DNA of 64,000 bases from Pseudarthrobacter oxydans (GTDB taxonomy: Bacteria; Actinomycetota; Actinomycetes; Actinomycetales; Micrococcaceae): positions 1,302,001 to 1,366,000 of the forward strand of contig NZ_CP139438.1 of the NCBI RefSeq assembly GCF_034258515.1, in the 5' to 3' direction. A program made the position numbers and the translations under genes. Every line of letters starts with the position of its first letter. Positions within the stretch are counted from its first letter, which is position 1. The notes beneath the pieces are model-generated. The model had not been told where the DNA came from. It saw only the letters and a program-made list of their open reading frames with translations, and ran no database searches. This document shows, in pieces, positions 25,189 to 35,010 of the stretch.

Positions 25189-26319
25189 GTGACTGAGCCC
25201 ATTGTTGACGCTGCCCCTGCCATCGATTTCGACCTGAAGAACCTCCCCAAGGTCTCCCTCCACGACCACCTGGACGGAGGACTGCGTCCGGCCACCATCA
25301 TCGAACTGGCCGAGGCCGTTGGCCACACGCTGCCTTCCACCGATCCCGTGGCGCTGGGCGAATGGTTCCGGGAGTCCGCCAACTCCGGCTCGCTGGTCCG
25401 CTACCTGGAAACGTTTGACCACACCGTTGCCGTCATGCAGACCCACGAAGGCCTGTTCCGGGTGGCCAAGGAGTTCGTTGAGGACCTCGCTGACGACGGC
25501 GTGGTGTACGGCGAAGTCCGGTGGGCGCCCGAGCAGCACTTCCAGAAGGGCCTCACGCTGGACCAGGCGGTGGAGGCCGTGCAGGAAGGACTCGAAGCCG
25601 GCGTCGAAGCCGTAGGGGAGAGCGGACGCGAGATCCAGGTGGGCCAGCTCATCACCGCCATGCGCCACGCGGACCGCGGGCAGGAGATCGCTGAACTCGC
25701 CGTCCGCCACCGCAACAAGGGCGCAGTCGGCTTCGACATCGCCGGAGCCGAGGACGGCTTCCTGCCTTCCCGTTTCCGGGACGCCTTCACCTACCTGGCC
25801 CAGCAGAACTTCCCGGCCACCGTGCACGCCGGCGAGGCCGCCGGGCTGGACAGCATCCAGTCCGCCCTGGTGGACGGCCGCGCCCTGCGGCTGGGACACG
25901 GCGTCCGGATTGCCGAGGACATCATGGTGGAGTTCGACGACGATGCAGAGGACACGATTGGCCTGGTCACCCTGGGCGACCTCTCCAGCTGGATCCGCGA
26001 CCGCGGCATCGCCCTGGAAATCTGCCCCTCCTCCAACCTCCAGACCGGTGCGATCGCCGGGTTCGGCGAGGGCATCGAAAGCCATCCCCTGGACATGCTC
26101 TACCAGCTCGGCTTCAACGTCACCATCAACACCGACAACCGGCTGATGAGCGGTGTCACCCTGACCGACGAGTTCGAACTGCTGGTGGAAACCTTCGACT
26201 ACGACCTCGATGACCTGCTGGAGCTGACGCTCAACGCGGCCGAGGCTGCCTTCCTGCCGCTCGAGGAGAAGGAAGCCCTGGTGGAGTACATCAACGACAC
26301 CTACGCGAACCTTGGCTGA
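25189..26319 (+). CDS. add: Adenosine deaminase
   Basis: Purine-salvage enzyme (376 residues) turning adenosine and deoxyadenosine into inosine forms. SLHDHLDGGLRP carries the first two zinc-binding His residues, HAGEAAG the next His and Glu, LRLGHGVRI the fourth, and INTDNRL the catalytic Asp region. It has its own likely promoter but follows the nucleoside importer and pyrimidine genes, completing the salvage block. Confidence 0.94.
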   Translation: MTEPIVDAAPAIDFDLKNLPKVSLHDHLDGGLRPATIIELAEAVGHTLPSTDPVALGEWFRESANSGSLVRYLETFDHTVAVMQTHEGLFRVAKEFVEDLADDGVVYGEVRWAPEQHFQKGLTLDQAVEAVQEGLEAGVEAVGESGREIQVGQLITAMRHADRGQEIAELAVRHRNKGAVGFDIAGAEDGFLPSRFRDAFTYLAQQNFPATVHAGEAAGLDSIQSALVDGRALRLGHGVRIAEDIMVEFDDDAEDTIGLVTLGDLSSWIRDRGIALEICPSSNLQTGAIAGFGEGIESHPLDMLYQLGFNVTINTDNRLMSGVTLTDEFELLVETFDYDLDDLLELTLNAAEAAFLPLEEKEALVEYINDTYANLG

Positions 26320-26977
26320 AACTCCCGCCGAAGGACTGGTGGCGGTCATAGCGCAACTGCGGGAACACTGCCCGTGGATGGGCGCCCTGACGCACGCCTC
26401 CCTGGTGGAATACCTGCTGGAAGAGACGTTCGAGGTGGCCGAGACCATCGAGGCCGGCGTGCCGGCGGAGAAGGATTTCGACGTCGAGCTCCAGGGCGAG
26501 CTGGGCGACGTCCTGCTTCAGGTGGTCCTGCACGCCCGCCTCGCTGAGGAGCGCGGCGCCTTCACGTTCGACGACGTCGCGCGCGGCCTGGGTGCCAAGA
26601 TGGTCCGCCGCAACCCGCACGTGTTCCGCCCGGACGGCTCACTGCAGGACAGCTTTCCCGCAACGGTCGAGGAGATCGTGCAGAAGTGGGATGCGGTGAA
26701 GCGGGCGGAGCGGCCGGAGCGGCAGGATCCGTTCGAAGGGATCCCGCTGGCCCTGCCGGCGCTCGCGAGGGCGCAGAAGTCCATCGACCGGGCGGCAAGG
26801 GCCGGTGTCGAACTGCCTGCACAGGCTCCCATCCCGGAAACGGAAGAAGAACTCGGCGAGCTGCTGCTCGCCGTCGTACGCGCCGCACAAGCCAACGGAT
26901 TCGACGCTGAGCGCGCCCTCCGCGGCGCCGTGCGGAACTACCAGCAGCACGTCCCGCAGCAGCACCAACAAAGTTAG
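26312..26977 (+). CDS. mazG: MazG nucleoside triphosphate pyrophosphohydrolase
   Basis: MazG-type NTP pyrophosphatase, 221 residues, which removes unwanted nucleoside triphosphates. The metal-binding EETFEVAETIE and ELGDVLLQVVLH motifs form the catalytic helix bundle, and FTFDDVARGLGAKMVRRNPHVF is the family signature. The TTG at 26312 overlaps the add stop by 8 bases, suggesting coupling. Codons 140-185 form a linker before a weaker C-terminal second MazG-like stretch. Confidence 0.9.
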   Translation: MAETPAEGLVAVIAQLREHCPWMGALTHASLVEYLLEETFEVAETIEAGVPAEKDFDVELQGELGDVLLQVVLHARLAEERGAFTFDDVARGLGAKMVRRNPHVFRPDGSLQDSFPATVEEIVQKWDAVKRAERPERQDPFEGIPLALPALARAQKSIDRAARAGVELPAQAPIPETEEELGELLLAVVRAAQANGFDAERALRGAVRNYQQHVPQQHQQS

Positions 26978-27098
26978 CCGCACCATCATGACGTCCGGGG
27001 GTGGATAGTTTTCCGTAACCCGGACCACTCTCGACTACGCTGGTCTGTGACGAGTACGTCGAGTCTTTCTGCAAGATCCCCCCGTTAATCGCCCATAA

Positions 27099-28391
<1,293 letters not shown>

Positions 28392-28408
28392 TAGCCGCGT
28401 AAAGCAAA

Positions 28409-28446
28409 CAACGGTGGCTATGGTTGAAAGACCATAGCCACCGTTG
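28409..28446 (+). terminator. Terminator after eno
   Basis: A perfect 16-base stem (28409-28424 with 28431-28446) and loop TGAAAG, then CTGTTTC. It separates eno from the divIC group. Confidence 0.8.
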
Positions 28447-28515
28447 CTGTTTCGGCAGCATTTGTTTCAGCCCAGATAGTGGCGGCCCAGGCAGGCTGCG
28501 CGTTTCAGGAGTGTC

Positions 28516-29175
28516 ATGGCTACCCGCCGTCCCAAAGTTCCCAAGGTCGCCCCATCCCGCGCCGCAAAGGAAGCCCCCGAGGGCGCGGACGTCATCCTCG
28601 CGGACTTCGGCCCGGGCAAGGACACGACGGCAGGAGACGCGGCCGGCGCACAACCGGCCGGCACCGCAGCCGGGCGCCGGGACCAGGCCTCCCGCAAGGG
28701 GCCTGAACAGGCCCGCCGCAAGGGCAGCAGCGCCACCGACGGCAAGGCAGGCCCGGCGGCTCCCGCAGACGACGAAGACCAGCAGCCGGTACCGGCCAAG
28801 GCGTTCTCCGGGCGGATGCTGGCGCTGGCCGTGGTGATGATTGCCATCACCATCATGCTTGCGCCCACAGTGAAGATCTTCTTCGACAAGAAGGCCGAGA
28901 TTGACGCGCTGAATGCCGATATCGCTGCCCGCCAGGCGGAAGGCGACACCCTGCGGCAGCAGGTGTCCCGCTGGCAGGACCCCAACTACGTGAAGCAGCA
29001 GGCCCGCGACCGCATTAACATGGTTATGCCGGGAGAAACCGGCTACTGGGTCTTCGGCAGCGATCTGCCGGCCGGAGAAACCAGCAGCCAGGCCGGTGCA
29101 GCAACACAAGACCCCGCCGATCTGCCGTGGGTGGATTCCCTGTGGGAGTCCATTACGCGCGCGGCTACAGACTGA
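28516..29175 (+). CDS. FtsB/DivIC family septum formation protein
   Basis: Bitopic membrane protein of the divisome, 219 residues. The first 95 residues are a long charged, low-complexity cytoplasmic region; residues about 100-118 (MLALAVVMIAITIMLAPTV) cross the membrane; then a coiled coil (FFDKKAEIDALNADIAARQ) and the family motif DPNYVKQQARDRINMVMPGE follow. AGGAG precedes the ATG. The gene order eno-divIC-DUF501-ppx is conserved in actinobacteria. Confidence 0.9.
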   Translation: MATRRPKVPKVAPSRAAKEAPEGADVILADFGPGKDTTAGDAAGAQPAGTAAGRRDQASRKGPEQARRKGSSATDGKAGPAAPADDEDQQPVPAKAFSGRMLALAVVMIAITIMLAPTVKIFFDKKAEIDALNADIAARQAEGDTLRQQVSRWQDPNYVKQQARDRINMVMPGETGYWVFGSDLPAGETSSQAGAATQDPADLPWVDSLWESITRAATD

Positions 29176-29203
29176 ACCGCAACAGGAAGGACGGCCCGCC
29201 ACA

Positions 29204-29875
29204 GTGGAACACAACACGGCAGCCGCCCGGGACGAATCCCGCCAACCATCAGCGCACGATCTTGAAGTCCTGAGCCGCCAGCTGGGACGGCCGGTCCGTG
29301 ATGTGGTGGAAATTCCTGCCCGCTGCGTCTGCGGCAATCCGCTCGTGGCCGCCACGGCTCCCCGGCTCAGCAACGGGACTCCGTTTCCCACCACCTTTTA
29401 CCTGACACACCCGGTCATCACCTCAGCGGTGTCGCGGCTCGAAGCCGCAGGCGTCATGAACGAGATGAATGAGCAGCTGGCCGGTGATGAAGAACTGTCC
29501 GCGGCCTACCGCGCAGCACACGAAGACTACCTCGCGGCCCGCGACGCCATCGGGGAGCGGTCCGGCATCGGGGCTGTCCCCGAAATTGACGGTATCTCCG
29601 CCGGAGGCATGCCCACGCGCGTCAAATGCCTGCACGTCCTGGTGGGGCATTCCCTGGCCGCCGGGCCCGGGGTCAACCCGCTCGGGGACCAGGCGCTGGC
29701 CGGCATCACCGAATGGTGGACCGCGGACAGGTGCTACTGCGACGGCGCCTGGGACACCACGGGAGAGGCACCGTCCAGGGACCTGAGCCGCCACGGGCCG
29801 CAGGGTTTGCCGGACATCGTGGGCCGGCCGGCCCCGGTGCGGAAATCCGCCGGCACGGCTGGAGCCGCGGAGTGA
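29204..29875 (+). CDS. DUF501 domain-containing protein
   Basis: Conserved actinobacterial protein of unknown function, 223 residues from the GTG at 29204 (AGGAAGG lies upstream). Recognised as DUF501 from its core FPTTFYLTHPVITSAVSRLEA and GGMPTRVKCLHVLVGHSLA, and from its constant place between divIC and ppx. Conserved Cys residues sit in CVCGNP, VKCLH and DRCYCDG, so metal binding is possible. Its stop overlaps the start of ppx (GTGA). Confidence 0.85.
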   Translation: MEHNTAAARDESRQPSAHDLEVLSRQLGRPVRDVVEIPARCVCGNPLVAATAPRLSNGTPFPTTFYLTHPVITSAVSRLEAAGVMNEMNEQLAGDEELSAAYRAAHEDYLAARDAIGERSGIGAVPEIDGISAGGMPTRVKCLHVLVGHSLAAGPGVNPLGDQALAGITEWWTADRCYCDGAWDTTGEAPSRDLSRHGPQGLPDIVGRPAPVRKSAGTAGAAE

Positions 29876-30819
29876 CACGCGTTGCGGCCATTGACTGCGG
29901 CACCAACTCCATCCGCCTCCTGATTGCCGACGTTGAACGGACCAACGGCACCACCTCGCTCAAGGACGTGGTGCGGGAAATGCGCGTGGTGCGGCTGGGT
30001 CAGGGGGTGGACGCAACGGGCGAGCTGGCACCGGAGGCGCTGGAGCGCACGTTTGCGGCAACCGCTGACTATGCTGCGCTCATCCGCGACCACGGCGCCG
30101 CCAGGGTCCGTTTTGTTGCAACCTCGGCCAGCCGCGACGCACGCAACCGGCAGGTCTTCGTTGACGGGATCCGCGACCTGCTTGGCGTGGAGCCCGAAGT
30201 GATCTCCGGCGACGAGGAAGCCGCCTTGTCCTTCGCCGGAGCCAGCAGCGTGCTGCCCATCCTGGACGGACACGAGGTGCTGGTGGTGGACCTGGGCGGC
30301 GGCAGCACCGAGTTCGTCCTGGGTACGGCTGCCGGGGTCACGGCCGCAAAGTCCGTGGATATCGGTTGCGTCCGCCTTACTGAGCGGCACCTCCAGGACG
30401 ATCCCCCCACTGCCCAACAGATAGCGGACGCCGAAGCGGACGTGGACGCAGCCATCGCCCGCGCCCGCCGCGACGTGCCGCTGGAACGCGCCACCGCCGT
30501 CGTCGGTGTTGCCGGGTCCATCACCACCATCACCGCACACGCGCTCGGACTGGCCGAGTACTCGCCGGCTGCAATCCACGGCACCGAACTGCCCCTGGAA
30601 ACCGTCCGGGCGGCCTCCACCGGCCTTCTGGAGATGACCAGGTCGGAGCGGGCCGCGCTGCCCTACATGCACCCCGGGCGGGTCGACGTGATCGGTGCCG
30701 GAGGGCTGGTGTGGCGGCGCATCCTGGAACAGCTGGGGGAGCTGACCGGCGGCCGCGTCGCCACAGCTACCGCCAGTGAGCACGACATCCTCGACGGCAT
30801 CGCCCTGAGCATCGGCTGA
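29872..30819 (+). CDS. ppx: Exopolyphosphatase / GppA-type phosphatase
   Basis: Ppx/GppA family phosphatase (315 residues) that removes terminal phosphate from polyphosphate or pppGpp. ASKHA-fold motifs are clear: AAIDCGTNSIRLLI at the N-terminus, VVDLGGGSTEFVLG in the middle and VGVAGSITTITA. The short form, without the C-terminal HD domain, is usual in actinobacteria. The frame runs further upstream inside DUF501; GTG 29872 is the sensible start. Confidence 0.92.
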   Translation: MTRVAAIDCGTNSIRLLIADVERTNGTTSLKDVVREMRVVRLGQGVDATGELAPEALERTFAATADYAALIRDHGAARVRFVATSASRDARNRQVFVDGIRDLLGVEPEVISGDEEAALSFAGASSVLPILDGHEVLVVDLGGGSTEFVLGTAAGVTAAKSVDIGCVRLTERHLQDDPPTAQQIADAEADVDAAIARARRDVPLERATAVVGVAGSITTITAHALGLAEYSPAAIHGTELPLETVRAASTGLLEMTRSERAALPYMHPGRVDVIGAGGLVWRRILEQLGELTGGRVATATASEHDILDGIALSIG

Positions 30820-30823
30820 ACGG

Positions 30824-32233
30824 ATGCACTACTTCATTCCACGGGCAACGCCCCCGCTTCGCCGTGCCGCCGCAGCGCTGCTTGCCCTGCTCCTGGCTGC
30901 CTGCTGCCTGGGTACCGGCCTTTTCGCCGCTCCCGCAGCGCACGCGGACGAATGGCGGGACAAGCAGTACTGGCTTCCTGAGTCCGGCATCACCAAGGCC
31001 TGGGAAGTTTCCAAGGGTGCGGGGGTCAAGGTGGCCATCATCGACAGCGGCATTGACGCGCAGCACCCTGACCTGAAGGGCGCCGTGATCGGCGGCTACG
31101 ACGCCTCCGGCTCGGGCCAGCCGGACGGACAGAAAAGCGTGGGCGTGAAGCCGGAACACGGCACCCTGGTGGCCACGATGCTTGCCGGACGCGGACACCA
31201 GCCGGCCAGTGCCAGCCCCAGCCCGGCGCCCGGCCCGGCCGGCCTGCCCCCGGAAGGAATCGTAGGCGTGGCACCCGAGGCGCAGCTCCTCTCCGTCTCC
31301 ACGTGGCTGGGTTCCACCAACCCCTCCGGCAAGAGCGATCAGGACCAGATCCCGGAAGCTGTCCGCTGGGCGGTGGACAACGGGGCAAAGGTCATCAATA
31401 TCTCGCTCGGCAGCACTACTCCGCAGTGGCCCCAGAGCTGGGATGCGGCGTTCCTTTACGCCGAGCAGAAGGACGTGGTCATCGTTGCGGCTGCCGGAAA
31501 CCGGGTGGGCGGCAACATCCAGGTGGGGGCTCCGGCCACCATCCCCGGCGTCCTCACGGTCGCCGGCCTGGACCGCAAAGGCGTGGCCAGCGTTGACGCC
31601 TCCTCCCAGGGCATCAGTATCGGCGTGGCCGCCCCGGCGGAGAACCTGCTGGGCGGCCTTCCGGGCGGTGGCTACGCCGAATGGGCCGGAACGTCCGGCA
31701 GTGCCCCCATTGTTTCCGGCGTGGCGGCACTGATCCGCTCCAAGTGGCCGGCCATGAGCGCAGAGCAGGTGATCAACAGGATTGTGTCCACGGCCAAGGA
31801 TGCCGGGGCGCCGGGGAAGGATCCGCTGTACGGCTTTGGCGTGCTGAACGCCGAGGCGGCGCTGAAGGACGATGTCCCGGAAGTCACCGGCAACCCGCTG
31901 GGGTCCATCGCCGAATGGATCAGGGTCCACCGCAGGGGAAACCTGGCTTCTCCCGCGCCGCTGCCCACCACCGACGTTCCCAGCGCAGTCCCCACGCTGC
32001 CCGAAGCAACGGTGCCTGCAGCTGAGGCGCCCTCGAAGCGTGACAGTGCCATCGGCGCCGCCGTCGTCATTGGCTTTGCCGTGCTGTTCGTGGCGATCAT
32101 CGCGGCCGCCGCGGTCCAGCTGCGCCGGGCCGCCAGGAACCCCGCCCTGCTCAGTGAAGAAGCGGAAACGGGGGCTGTCCAAAGGGTGGAATCCCGCGGA
32201 AAACCTGAGATTACGGGCCGAACTCCCAGTTAG
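30824..32233 (+). CDS. Membrane-anchored S8 serine protease (subtilase)
   Basis: Exported subtilisin-like protease, 469 residues. A signal peptide ends near AAPAAHA (residue about 42). The catalytic triad is Asp in IIDSGIDAQHPD, His in HGTLVATMLAG and Ser in GTSGSAPIVSG. A Pro/Thr-rich linker then leads to a C-terminal membrane segment (IGAAVVIGFAVLFVAIIAAAAV) and a short cytoplasmic tail. This layout resembles mycosins of type VII secretion, but no ESX genes are nearby, so the target is unknown. It starts 4 bases after ppx. Confidence 0.9.
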   Translation: MHYFIPRATPPLRRAAAALLALLLAACCLGTGLFAAPAAHADEWRDKQYWLPESGITKAWEVSKGAGVKVAIIDSGIDAQHPDLKGAVIGGYDASGSGQPDGQKSVGVKPEHGTLVATMLAGRGHQPASASPSPAPGPAGLPPEGIVGVAPEAQLLSVSTWLGSTNPSGKSDQDQIPEAVRWAVDNGAKVINISLGSTTPQWPQSWDAAFLYAEQKDVVIVAAAGNRVGGNIQVGAPATIPGVLTVAGLDRKGVASVDASSQGISIGVAAPAENLLGGLPGGGYAEWAGTSGSAPIVSGVAALIRSKWPAMSAEQVINRIVSTAKDAGAPGKDPLYGFGVLNAEAALKDDVPEVTGNPLGSIAEWIRVHRRGNLASPAPLPTTDVPSAVPTLPEATVPAAEAPSKRDSAIGAAVVIGFAVLFVAIIAAAAVQLRRAARNPALLSEEAETGAVQRVESRGKPEITGRTPS

Positions 32234-32255
32234 TGAAGATTTTCACAAACTGTTG

Positions 32256-32261
32256 TATTCT
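32256..32261 (+). promoter_or_regulatory. Candidate -10 box, leaderless ndh
   Basis: TATTCT, seven bases, then the ATG at 32269. It shows that the in-frame ATG at 32233, which would lie upstream of the promoter, is not the start. Confidence 0.55.
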
Positions 32262-32268
32262 TAAACCC

Positions 32269-33768
32269 ATGGCAACCACCCCAGAGCTCCAGGACCGTCC
32301 CAGGGTACTCGTCGTCGGCGGCGGGTACGTCGGCCTGTACGTAGCACTCAAACTGCAGAAGAAGATCGCGAATGCCGGTGGCATCGTCACCCTCGTGGAT
32401 CCACTGCCCTACATGACCTACCAGCCCTTCCTCCCTGAGGTAGCCGGCGGAAACATCGAGGCCCGCCACGCTGTGGTCTCCCACCGCAAGCACCTCCAGC
32501 AGACCGAACTGATCCAGGGCCGCGTTACCTCGATCGACCACGAGAACCGCACCGCGGTTGTGGCTCCCGCCGACGGCGGGGCTCCCTTCGAGGTTCCGTA
32601 CTTCGACGTCGTCCTGGCGGCCGGCGCCATCACGCGTACGTTCCCCATCAAGGGACTCGCGGACAAGGGCATCGGCCTGAAGACCATCGAGGAAGCGGTT
32701 GCCCTCCGCAACAAGGTCCTGGAGCGCATCGAACTGGCCTCCACCATGACCGATCCCGCTGCCCGCGCCAAGGCCCTCACCTTCGTGGTGGTCGGCGGCG
32801 GCTTTGCCGGCATCGAATGCATCACCGAGATGGAGGACCTTGCCCGGGCCGCCGTCCGGAACAACCCGCGCATCAAGCAGGAGGAAGTCCGCTTCGTCCT
32901 GGTTGAGGCCATGGGCCGGATCATGCCCGAGGTCACCGCAAAGCAGGCTGAGTGGGTTGTGGAGCACCTCCGCAGCCGCGGCATCGAGGTGCTCCTGAAC
33001 ACCTCGCTGGACAGTGCCGAAGGCACCCTCAAGCTCATCAACCTTCCGGACAAGTCCCCGGCCCAGGAGTTCGAAGCGGACACCCTCGTGTGGACCGCCG
33101 GCGTGCAGGCCAACCCCATGGTCCGCTCCACCGATTTCCCGCTCGAGCCCCGCGGCCGCGTCCGCGTCCTGCCGGACCTCCGCATCGCCGGTGACGAAGG
33201 CATCATCGAGAACGCCTGGGCCGCCGGCGACGTCGCGGCTGTTCCGGACCTCACCGGCAAGGGCCTCCCGGACGGCACCTGCGTCCCCAACGCCCAGCAC
33301 GCCCTCCGCCAGGCCAAGCGCCTCGCCAAGAACCTGTGGGCTTCCCGCTGGGACAAGCCGCTCAAGGACTACAAGCACAAGAACCTGGGCGCTGTAGCCG
33401 GCTTCGGTGAGTGGAAGGGCGTCGCCAACATCAACCTGGTTGGCAGCATCGGCCTCAAGGGCGGCCTCGCGTGGCTTGCGCACCGTGGCTACCACGGCCT
33501 GGCCATGCCTACGTTCGAGCGCAAGTTCCGCGTGATCCTGAACTGGGTCATCGCCTTCTTTGCCGGCCGCGACACCACCCAGCTGCTGGACCTGGACAAC
33601 CCCCGGGGCGCCTTCGTGGCAGCAGCCGCCCCGGCACCCAAGCCGGCGGCTGCGCCGGCCCCGGCGCCCGCTCCGGTGCCCGCGGCTGTGTCCGCCGGAT
33701 CCGGTTCCACGGCGACGGCACCTGCCGCTGCCGAAGCCAAGGAAACCGTTTCGGCCAAGGCCAAATAG
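32269..33768 (+). CDS. ndh: Type II NADH dehydrogenase
   Basis: Single-subunit, non-proton-pumping NADH:quinone oxidoreductase, 499 residues. VLVVGGGYVGLYVALKLQ binds FAD and FVVVGGGFAGIECITEME binds NADH; TYQPFLPEVAGG and VCVPNAQHA-type segment (GTCVPNAQHALRQAKRLAKN) are family features. A C-terminal hydrophobic/basic helix region anchors it to the membrane, and the last 50 residues are a Pro-Ala-rich tail. The ATG at 32269 begins seven bases after TATTCT; the longer frame from 32233 adds 12 unconserved residues. Confidence 0.95.
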   Translation: MATTPELQDRPRVLVVGGGYVGLYVALKLQKKIANAGGIVTLVDPLPYMTYQPFLPEVAGGNIEARHAVVSHRKHLQQTELIQGRVTSIDHENRTAVVAPADGGAPFEVPYFDVVLAAGAITRTFPIKGLADKGIGLKTIEEAVALRNKVLERIELASTMTDPAARAKALTFVVVGGGFAGIECITEMEDLARAAVRNNPRIKQEEVRFVLVEAMGRIMPEVTAKQAEWVVEHLRSRGIEVLLNTSLDSAEGTLKLINLPDKSPAQEFEADTLVWTAGVQANPMVRSTDFPLEPRGRVRVLPDLRIAGDEGIIENAWAAGDVAAVPDLTGKGLPDGTCVPNAQHALRQAKRLAKNLWASRWDKPLKDYKHKNLGAVAGFGEWKGVANINLVGSIGLKGGLAWLAHRGYHGLAMPTFERKFRVILNWVIAFFAGRDTTQLLDLDNPRGAFVAAAAPAPKPAAAPAPAPAPVPAAVSAGSGSTATAPAAAEAKETVSAKAK

Positions 33769-33800
33769 CGCCTGCGCCGCGCCCTGCGCTGCAACGTCCG

Positions 33801-33835
33801 ACGGCGGCTGTCCCCTTCCAGGGGGCAGCCGCCGT
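33801..33835 (+). terminator. Terminator after ndh
   Basis: A 15-base stem (33801-33815 with 33821-33835, one T-G wobble) and loop TTCCA, followed by TTGCG. It lies 32 bases after the ndh stop. Confidence 0.75.
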
Positions 33836-33901
33836 TTGCGTGGGCCCGGCAGGATGTGTCCGGGCCGGCCGCACTTCCCGCCGACGGCGTTGCCCGGCTT
33901 C

Positions 33902-33907
33902 TAGACT
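33902..33907 (+). promoter_or_regulatory. Candidate -10 box, leaderless ACT-GNAT gene
   Basis: TAGACT, six bases, then the ATG at 33914. No ribosome binding site is present. Confidence 0.5.
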
Positions 33908-33913
33908 GGCACC

Positions 33914-34858
33914 ATGACTGGCGAAAAAAACCTCGAGGCACTGTTGGCCGGGATGCATCCGGTACAGCGCGACGGCGAATACGTCTACGTGCTGTGGCCC
34001 TACGGGAGGGCGCTGGTGGAGGGCATTGAGGCGGCAGTCCGCGAGGCGGAAGGCCTCACGGTGGTGCTGCCCCGGGCGGTGGCGGACAGGGAAGGCCTGC
34101 CCTACGACTTCGTGGGTGCGTGGATCACCCTGCAGGTGCATTCCGCCCTGGAGGCTGTAGGCCTCACCGCCGCTGTCAGCAAGGCGCTCACCGAGGCAAG
34201 GATCAGCTGCAACGTGCTGGCCGGCTTCCACCATGACCACCTGCTGGTGCCGGTGGCGGATGCGTCCCGGGCCCTGGAGGTCCTTGCCGAGCTTTCCGCG
34301 CGGAGCCGGCAGGCGCCGCCGTCGGAGCTGGTGCTGCGGGACGAAAGGCCGGAGGACCGGGAAGCGATCCTGGCCCTCACGGCTGATGCCTTCGCCGTCT
34401 CGCCGGTCACGGGGTTGCCCGTGGAGGGTGAGTCGGCGGAGGTGCGGGTACTGCGCGGGCTTTTCGGGTCGGAGGAGTACCTGCCGGAGTTCAGTGTGGT
34501 GGCGGTCCAGGACGGCAGAGTGGTGGGCCACGTCATCAGCACCCGGGGCTGGGTGGGCGATCACCCGCTGCTGGGCCTGGGTCCCCTCGGGGTCACGCCG
34601 CGGCTCCAGCGGCACGGTATCGGTTCGGCGCTCATGAAGGAGACCATCAGCCGGGCGAACGCTGCCGGGGAGAGCGGCATCGCCCTCCTTGGCAGCCCCG
34701 CGTATTACTCCCGGTTTGGTTTTGTCCCCGCCACGTCGCTGGGGGTCCTGCCGCCCGAGGAATCGTGGGGAGACCACTTCCAGCTGCTGCCGCTCGCGCT
34801 CTGGCCGGGTGGAGTCCACGGCACCTTCCGGTACGCCGAACCGTTCAGGCTCGTCTGA
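33914..34858 (+). CDS. ACT-domain / GNAT acetyltransferase fusion
   Basis: Two-domain protein of 314 residues. Residues 1-135 look like an ACT-type small-molecule-binding unit of the CASTOR-like kind (GAWITLQVHSALEAVGLTAA, then ISCNVLAGFHHDHLLVPVAD). Residues 140-314 are a GNAT acetyltransferase of the YhbS type: LRDERPEDREAILALT, the acetyl-CoA loop LQRHGIGSALMKE and YYSRFGF. An amino acid or similar ligand bound by the first half may control acetylation by the second; this is inference. The acceptor is unknown. Confidence 0.8.
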   Translation: MTGEKNLEALLAGMHPVQRDGEYVYVLWPYGRALVEGIEAAVREAEGLTVVLPRAVADREGLPYDFVGAWITLQVHSALEAVGLTAAVSKALTEARISCNVLAGFHHDHLLVPVADASRALEVLAELSARSRQAPPSELVLRDERPEDREAILALTADAFAVSPVTGLPVEGESAEVRVLRGLFGSEEYLPEFSVVAVQDGRVVGHVISTRGWVGDHPLLGLGPLGVTPRLQRHGIGSALMKETISRANAAGESGIALLGSPAYYSRFGFVPATSLGVLPPEESWGDHFQLLPLALWPGGVHGTFRYAEPFRLV

Positions 34859-34863
34859 CGGGA

Positions 34864-34869
34864 TACCAT
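34864..34869 (+). promoter_or_regulatory. Candidate -10 box of the tRNA gene
   Basis: TACCAT ends nine bases before the first base of the tRNA, a fitting distance for a short primary transcript. It overlaps the sequence just after the ACT-GNAT stop codon. No good -35 box is seen. Confidence 0.4.
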
Positions 34870-34878
34870 TGACCGGGC

Positions 34879-34952
34879 GCCCCAGTAGCCCAATTGGCAG
34901 AGGCAGCGGACTTAAAATCCGCGTGTTGTGGGTTCGAGTCCCACCTGGGGTA
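34879..34952 (+). tRNA. tRNA-Leu (anticodon UAA), short variable loop
   Basis: Folds as a full cloverleaf: acceptor GCCCCAG/CTGGGGT (one G-T pair), a three-pair D stem with GG in the loop, anticodon stem GCGGA/TCCGC with loop CTTAAAA (anticodon TAA at 34913-34915), a five-base variable loop GTGTT and T arm GTGGG-TTCGAGT-CCCAC. The discriminator is A and CCA is not encoded. The anticodon reads the Leu codon UUA, yet bacterial tRNA-Leu normally has a long variable arm, so the identity is less certain than the gene itself. Confidence 0.85.
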
Positions 34953-34979
34953 CAAAAGCAGGCCAAGGGCCCAAGAAAC

Positions 34980-35010
34980 GGAAGCCGCCCGCACGCAGCG
35001 GGCGGCTTCC
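34980..35010 (+). terminator. Terminator after the tRNA
   Basis: A perfect 13-base stem (34980-34992 with 34998-35010) and loop ACGCA, followed by GGCGTTTAATT, 28 bases after the tRNA. Confidence 0.78.

Noticed and set aside
22146..26448. Two minus-strand frames of more than 700 codons antisense to deoA, dedA and add
   Set aside because: Shadow frames: composition is His/Gly/Gln-biased, there is no family similarity, and the plus strand encodes complete known enzymes.
30824..32233. Type VII secretion mycosin
   Set aside because: The protease layout is similar, but no EccC, EsxA/B or other ESX gene is present nearby, so only a general subtilase call is made.
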